Shown: positions 60,051 through 64,000 of the stretch, in pieces
How the letters are laid out: every line of letters starts with the position of its first letter
How positions within the stretch are numbered: the first letter of the stretch is position 1
Assembly (NCBI GenBank): GCA_904419035.1
Contig: CAJFQL010000005.1
Span: 1-64,000, forward strand
Direction: 5' to 3'
DNA length: 64,000 bases
Origin: Heritagella caecorum
Lineage (GTDB): Bacteria; Bacillota; Clostridia; Oscillospirales; Acutalibacteraceae
Translations under genes and position numbers: made by a program
The notes under the pieces: generated by a model
Database searches by the model: none
The model's input: only the letters and a program-made list of their open reading frames with translations
What the model was told of the DNA's origin: nothing

Positions 60051-60566
60051 TTACGTGCCATCTGTCAGTAACGTGATCGCCCGCTGGTACAAGTCCTCTT
60101 GATTCATAAAAGTAGGATAGCAGCCGGATAACGCGCCATCTTCTTCCCGGTACAGGAAGAGCCCCTGTTCGGTCAGTACCATGTGGTCAAAGCTATCCTG
60201 CCCGTGCATGTGAGAGGACCAACTTTCGTCCCCGGTAAAGCGTGTGCAGTTTTTTGTTAAGACCACTTCAACGCAGCCGTCCAGATGGGCCGCGGTGCGG
60301 TCTTCTGCAACTGCTTCCCGGGAGGCGCACATCAGGTCATCCCGCAGGGTTTCGCTGGCAAACAGCTGAGAAAACGCTTCGATTTTGTCCGGGTCCGATA
60401 CCCGGGCGATTTCTTTATCCCCTTGATAGACCACCAGTTCGGCAATGTTGGCATCGCCAAAGTCCAGACCTTTGGCCGCGGAATAATAAACCCAGGAATA
60501 ACCGCCCAGCAGCGCGGCCAGTAGTATGGCGAAAACACCGAATGTGATCCATAGCTTCTTTTTCAT
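60051..60566 (-). CDS. hypothetical membrane-anchored extracellular protein
   Basis: A 171-residue protein with an N-terminal basic start and a membrane helix (LWITFGVFAILLAALLGGYSWVYY), and an extracellular alpha/beta domain (IAELVVYQGDKEIARVSDPDKIEAFSQLF, then CVEVVLTKNCTRF). Three cysteines occur in the exported part. AAAGGGGGAC precedes the ATG. I do not recognise the family. It has its own promoter at 60670-60698, a copy of which occurs just behind the gene. Confidence 0.6.
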   Translation of the reverse strand: MKKKLWITFGVFAILLAALLGGYSWVYYSAAKGLDFGDANIAELVVYQGDKEIARVSDPDKIEAFSQLFASETLRDDLMCASREAVAEDRTAAHLDGCVEVVLTKNCTRFTGDESWSSHMHGQDSFDHMVLTEQGLFLYREEDGALSGCYPTFMNQEDLYQRAITLLTDGT

Positions 60567-60669
60567 AAAAATGTCCCCCTTTCAACCTGTTTTGGGATTT
60601 AATGCACCATTGTATCTTTGTAAAAAGCCCAGGGTTGTTTTTTAAACGGACGGGTTCTACACTAGTTTC

Positions 60670-60698
60670 ATTGTACCCGACGGGTATCTGAAAAGCAA
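60670..60698 (-). promoter_or_regulatory. promoter of the membrane-anchored hypothetical gene
   Basis: TTGCTT and TACAAT with a 17-base spacer on the minus strand, about 100 bases before the start. It is duplicated with divergence at 59964-59991. The remainder of 60567-60879 holds the ychF promoter and no further gene. Confidence 0.65.
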
Positions 60699-60807
60699 TA
60701 AGAATCAGGAAATAAGAGCACAGAAGCCACTTCCCTTTTCTCTCATAGGTAAGCTGCATAAAATAGAAGCCATAGACGGCTTTTTTCGCGGGAACGGAGC
60801 GGACACC

Positions 60808-60836
60808 TTGCGCAAAGCCGGCAAATCCCCTATAAT
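60808..60836 (+). promoter_or_regulatory. ychF promoter
   Basis: TTGCGC and perfect TATAAT with a 17-base spacer, 44 bases before the ychF start. Confidence 0.75.
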
Positions 60837-60879
60837 AAAAGGAGAGTCCGCAAAAGAAGAGAAAGGTCGTAACAATACT

Positions 60880-61974
60880 ATGAAATTAGGGATCGTGGGT
60901 CTGCCCAATGTGGGCAAGAGCACCCTGTTTAACGCCATTACCAACGCCGGCGCCCAGTCGGCCAACTACCCGTTCTGCACCATCGAACCCAATGTGGGCG
61001 TGGTAGCCGTACCGGACAAGCGGCTGGATAAACTGCGCGATATGTATGAACCGAATAAGTATACCCCCGCTACTATCGAATTCGTGGACATTGCCGGACT
61101 GGTGCGCGGTGCTTCCAAGGGCGAAGGGCTGGGCAACAAATTTTTGGCCAATATCCGGGAAGTGGATGCCATTGTCCATGTGGTACGCTGCTTTGAAAAT
61201 GACGATATTATCCACGTGGAAGGCAGCATCGACCCTGCCCGGGATATTGAAACCATTGACCTGGAACTGATCCTGTCGGATATGGAAGTGCTGGAACGCC
61301 GTATTGATAAAACCCGCAAAATGCTCAAAGCCGACAAAAAATACCAGGATGAACTGGATTTTTACCTGCGGGTCAAAGAAGCGCTGGATGCCGGGCAGAG
61401 TGCCCGTAGCGTATCTTGCACGGAAGAAGAAGCGGCGTGGCTGTCGTCGGTATCGCTGCTGACCAATAAACCCATTCTGTTTGCCGCGAATATGAGCGAA
61501 GACGATTTTTCCGGCGATGTGGAACAAAACCACTATTTGCAGCAAGTCAAGGCGATTGCCGAAAAGGAACATGCGGCGGTACTGCCCATTTGTGCCCAGA
61601 TTGAAGCGGATATTGCCGGGATGGATCTGGAAGAAAAAGAACTGTTCCTCGCCGATATGGGTCTGCACGAATCCGGACTGGACCGGCTGATTAACGCCTG
61701 TTACAGCCTGTTGGGGCTGATTTCCTACCTGACGGCAGGTAAGGATGAATGCCGTGCCTGGACCATCACCAAGGGAACCAAAGCACCCCAGGCAGCCGGC
61801 AAGATCCATACGGACTTTGAACGCGGCTTTATCCGGGCGGATGTGATTTCGTTCGATGATCTGATGGCCTGCGGGACCATGGCGGCGGCCAGAGAAAAAG
61901 GGCTGGTGCGCAGCGAAGGCAAAGAGTACGTGATGCAGGACGGCGACATTGTCCACTTCCTGTTTAACGTGTAA
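60880..61974 (+). CDS. ychF: redox-regulated ribosome-binding ATPase YchF
   Basis: A 364-residue Obg-family P-loop NTPase. GLPNVGKSTLFNAITNAGA, the switch FCTIEPNVG, DIAGLVRGASKGEGLGNKFL and the G4 variant AANMSEDDF (not NKxD, hence ATP preference) are diagnostic. The C-terminal TGS domain is GKDECRAWTITKGTKAPQAAG. ATG 60880 follows GAAAGGT; 24 further codons are open upstream but would overlap the promoter. Confidence 0.96.
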   Translation: MKLGIVGLPNVGKSTLFNAITNAGAQSANYPFCTIEPNVGVVAVPDKRLDKLRDMYEPNKYTPATIEFVDIAGLVRGASKGEGLGNKFLANIREVDAIVHVVRCFENDDIIHVEGSIDPARDIETIDLELILSDMEVLERRIDKTRKMLKADKKYQDELDFYLRVKEALDAGQSARSVSCTEEEAAWLSSVSLLTNKPILFAANMSEDDFSGDVEQNHYLQQVKAIAEKEHAAVLPICAQIEADIAGMDLEEKELFLADMGLHESGLDRLINACYSLLGLISYLTAGKDECRAWTITKGTKAPQAAGKIHTDFERGFIRADVISFDDLMACGTMAAAREKGLVRSEGKEYVMQDGDIVHFLFNV

Positions 61975-61980
61975 AAAACA

Positions 61981-62018
61981 AAAAATCCCCGTTTTCTTTT
62001 CGGAAAACGGGGATTTTC
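61981..62018. terminator. bidirectional terminator between ychF and the aminopeptidase gene
   Basis: AAAATCCCCGTTTTC / GAAAACGGGGATTTT with a TTTTCG loop; the flanking genes converge. Confidence 0.9.
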
Positions 62019-62030
62019 TTTCTTTAGGGG

Positions 62031-62996
62031 TTATTCGCGAATCAGCAGTTGTCCGCCTTCGGCCACTTTGACATCGTCAAAGTACACCGTGGGCCCCAAC
62101 GCTACAAAATCGATGTGCGACGGCGCTTTGATGGTGCCGCCGAAAGACGTATTGGTGCCGAATGCTACATGGACGGAACCGTAAATCTTTTCGTCTTCCA
62201 AAATCACGCCGGTGAGTTTGGCCATGGGATTGGTGCCAATCCCCAGTTCCCCGACACAGCGGGACAGTTCATGCTGGGGGATCATGGCTTCCACTTTCGC
62301 GGCATTTTTGCCTTCGATCTTCGTGATATGCCCATTTTCGATGGTAAACACGATAGGATCGGTGGTCATTTCGCCGTCCAGGACAATAGCATCAATGCAG
62401 TACGTCCCGTTTGTGGTGCCTTCCACCGGCGCCGCATAGGCTTCGCCGCTGGGCAGGTTGCCGCTTTCGCCGGGATTCAGATACACGCCCTTGCTGGGTA
62501 CCCCGGCCCGTCCGGTCAGATCTAGGTGCAGCTCATGGCCGCCGGCGGTGAGCACCCGCACGTGGTTGGTTTTGGTGAGCAAGTTCGTATACACTTCGGT
62601 AATACGGGCCACTTCGCTGTAATCGGCACGAATGGGGCCTTCGCTGAACATGCCTTCGGTAATGCCCGGCATGGTAGCGATGCGCACCCCTTTTTTGGCC
62701 GCCTGGATCCGGGCGTTGGTATGGGTGATGGAATCACAGGTGGGGGCAATGACCACGTCACTTTCCAGCATAGCGGCAGCTACAGCGGCGGGCGGTTCCT
62801 GTCCCGATACGCCGCACACCGGCATTTGCATCAAGACGGGTTTGGCGCCCAAGTCACGGGCTGTTTCATATAGGGCGTCGCCCAGGGGGCGTTTTTCATC
62901 GTCCGTCAAAATCAGGACGCGCTCCCCCGGTTTTAACCCCATGCATTTTTCGTAGATAATTTCGCAGCCTTGGCGAAATTTAGGATCGGTTGCCAT
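62031..62996 (-). CDS. M29-like aminopeptidase / NicX-like metalloprotein
   Basis: A 321-residue protein of the thermophilic aminopeptidase (M29)/NicX type. Features are LKPGERVLILTDDEKRPLGDAL, SVDVVIAPT-like strand (SDVVIAPTCDSITHTNAR) and the metal-region residues in GGHELHLDLTGR, LPSGEAYAAPVEGTTNG, ELGIGTNPMA and VHVAFGTNTSFGG followed by SHIDFV. Glu, His and Asp ligands are present, but the protein is shorter than classical M29 peptidases. GAGGA precedes ATG 62996. It lies downstream of two AroM-like genes on the same strand, suggesting one pathway. Peptidase and ring-opening dioxygenase activities cannot be separated by sequence. Confidence 0.8.
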   Translation of the reverse strand: MATDPKFRQGCEIIYEKCMGLKPGERVLILTDDEKRPLGDALYETARDLGAKPVLMQMPVCGVSGQEPPAAVAAAMLESDVVIAPTCDSITHTNARIQAAKKGVRIATMPGITEGMFSEGPIRADYSEVARITEVYTNLLTKTNHVRVLTAGGHELHLDLTGRAGVPSKGVYLNPGESGNLPSGEAYAAPVEGTTNGTYCIDAIVLDGEMTTDPIVFTIENGHITKIEGKNAAKVEAMIPQHELSRCVGELGIGTNPMAKLTGVILEDEKIYGSVHVAFGTNTSFGGTIKAPSHIDFVALGPTVYFDDVKVAEGGQLLIRE

Positions 62997-63022
62997 GAAG
63001 GTTCCTCTTTTCTTCGATATAC

Positions 63023-63745
63023 TTATTCGGCCGTTGGCGCCGTACGCGGCGGCCGTTCTTCTTCGGACAGCAGTTCCGCCGCCGCACAGGCAGCTAACGT
63101 GCGGGGCAGCAGCACGGGCAGCCCGCTCAGCGCCGCTACCCGGGCTTTCATATGCTGCGAAAACCCCATGCAATCCAGGCACACAAACGCGGCCCCGCAT
63201 CCCCGCAGGGTTTTGGCGGTCTGTTCAATGGCGGAAAGAGGTCCATAGGGCGACGCATAGGTGATGACCGGCTGTACCCCGCCGCAGCTCCAGCGCTTTT
63301 CGGCATCATGGACCTGGTCGCGGTCGGGTACAATGACGGCGACTTTTCCCCCATCGGCCCACTGGGCGGCGGTAAACTGAAATAGTTTTTGCGGGGCCAA
63401 AAGCGGGACCCGATGGGTAAACCGGGGAAACTCCCCGGTACACAACAGCAAAATCGCGTCGGCCCCTTCCCCTTCGGCTTTTTCGATACAAGCCTGCAAC
63501 AAGGGGTTCACGCACCGGCCGGCAAATTTGGCCTGGCGGCCGTCGCGCATGCGGGACACCAGCACTTCATCCCCCTCCTTGGGAGAAAAACGGGCGGTAA
63601 CTTCCTCCAGCGTGTACGGATCCAGCGCGCCGTATTCCACAATGCGGATATCATCGGGTAAGCGGCTGCGTACATCGCCGGTTAAGTCCACCCGGGGCGA
63701 TTGGCCAATGGTCAAAAGAGCCAGTGTTTTTTGTCTTATTGCCAT
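63023..63745 (-). CDS. AroM family protein, first copy
   Basis: A 240-residue AroM protein (LALLTIGQSPRVDLTGDVRSR at the N-terminus, then VEYGALDPYTLEEV, ADAILLLCTGEFPRF, KVAVIVPDRDQV and FVCLDCMGFSQHMK). The Cys of LLCTGEF and that of LDCMGF match the pair of Cys used by Asp/Glu racemase-fold relatives. The family has no settled function. AAAGGAAG precedes ATG 63745. It is followed 26 bases on by the aminopeptidase-like gene. Confidence 0.85.
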   Translation of the reverse strand: MAIRQKTLALLTIGQSPRVDLTGDVRSRLPDDIRIVEYGALDPYTLEEVTARFSPKEGDEVLVSRMRDGRQAKFAGRCVNPLLQACIEKAEGEGADAILLLCTGEFPRFTHRVPLLAPQKLFQFTAAQWADGGKVAVIVPDRDQVHDAEKRWSCGGVQPVITYASPYGPLSAIEQTAKTLRGCGAAFVCLDCMGFSQHMKARVAALSGLPVLLPRTLAACAAAELLSEEERPPRTAPTAE

Positions 63746-63779
63746 AACGGGTCGCTTCCTTTCTTCCCTTAGAAGCCGG

Positions 63780-64000
63780 TTACGGCCGGGTGCGTTCCAA
63801 TGTGGACAGCAGCTCGGCCGCCACGGCACAAACCAGCGTGCGGGGCTGCAGCACCGGCAGGCCGCTTTCCTGCTCGACCACGGTCTTCATCTGTTGGGTA
63901 AAGCCCATGCAGTCAAAGCACACAAATAGGGCTCCGCTGTTTTTTAAGGAAGCAGCCACTTCGCGCAGATGGTCAATGGCATCCATAGCCGGGTACGACG
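63780..64000 (-). CDS. AroM family protein, second copy (partial, cut by the window)
   Basis: The last 73 or so codons of a second AroM protein; its start lies beyond the window. ALFVCFDCMGFTQQMK and GLPVLQPRTLVCAVAAELL align with the same region of the adjacent copy. The two lie in tandem, 34 bases apart. The remaining Cys, FDCMGF, is conserved. Confidence 0.8.
   Translation of the reverse strand, partial: SYPAMDAIDHLREVAASLKNSGALFVCFDCMGFTQQMKTVVEQESGLPVLQPRTLVCAVAAELLSTLERTRP

Noticed and set aside
1..64000. CRISPR arrays, insertion sequences, prophage genes or rRNA genes
   Set aside because: No regularly spaced repeats, transposase or phage genes, or ribosomal RNA sequences were found.

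Overview
The window reads as the replication-origin neighbourhood of an anaerobic Gram-positive bacterium of the class Clostridia, most likely an Oscillospirales/Ruminococcaceae-type gut organism. This rests on the rpmH-dnaA-dnaN-yaaA-recF-remB-gyrB-gyrA order, the rnpA-yidD-yidC-khpB-mnmE-mnmG-rsmG-noc-parA-parB block, DarA/RicT/KhpB homologues, AGGAGG-type ribosome binding sites, an [FeFe] hydrogenase and Ser/Glu-rich lipoproteins. The species cannot be named from the sequence alone.

Layout. (1) 0.2-5.8 kb, accessory: a SleB-type cell wall hydrolase, then a leftward cluster of a SARP/BTAD regulator, two small proteins sharing a Ser-Trp-Gln-Gly motif and two secreted repeat proteins (MucBP-like and InlB-repeat), then a lipoprotein. 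(2) 5.8-15.2 kb, leftward: a tRNA-Met/Glu/Val operon, guaB, a glutamate-synthase-linked [FeFe] hydrogenase pair, serS, parB, parA and a perfect parS site. (3) 15.2-25.1 kb, leftward: an Lsa-like ABC-F protein with a probable attenuation leader, noc, rsmG, mnmG, mnmE, khpB, yidC, yidD, rnpA and rpmH (44 codons). (4) 25.1-27.2 kb: the origin, with DnaA-box-like sites on both sides of dnaA and divergent rpmH/dnaA promoters. (5) 27-35.6 kb, rightward: dnaN, yaaA, recF, remB, a zinc-ribbon membrane protein, gyrB, a YcxB-like protein and gyrA. (6) 35.7-52.7 kb, mostly rightward: an ECF sigma factor with a PepSY-repeat anti-sigma protein, a Nudix hydrolase, an M14 peptidase and a lipoprotein, a four-gene GldA/GldG/DUF4340 export system, GH42 and GH36 galactosidases, and an AI-2E family exporter. 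(7) 52.8-59.8 kb: an AGCS symporter overlapping an Orn/Lys/Arg decarboxylase, then darA, holB, ricT, a ferredoxin, a TrmN6-like methyltransferase and rsmI. (8) 60-64 kb: a membrane-anchored hypothetical protein with a duplicated promoter, ychF, and a leftward M29-like aminopeptidase followed by two AroM-family paralogues, the second cut by the window edge.

Genes run left on the left of dnaA and right on its right, as expected when replication starts near 25-27 kb. The core genes cover initiation, segregation, nucleoid occlusion, tRNA/rRNA modification and membrane-protein insertion. The less familiar material is the SARP/SWQG/surface cluster, the hydrogenase pair, the sigma/PepSY pair, the GldG-like system, the ABC-F leader and the aminopeptidase/AroM cluster. 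Start sites were moved inward from the longest reading frame where a ribosome binding site decided it; rpmH and the ferredoxin are short genes read directly from the DNA.
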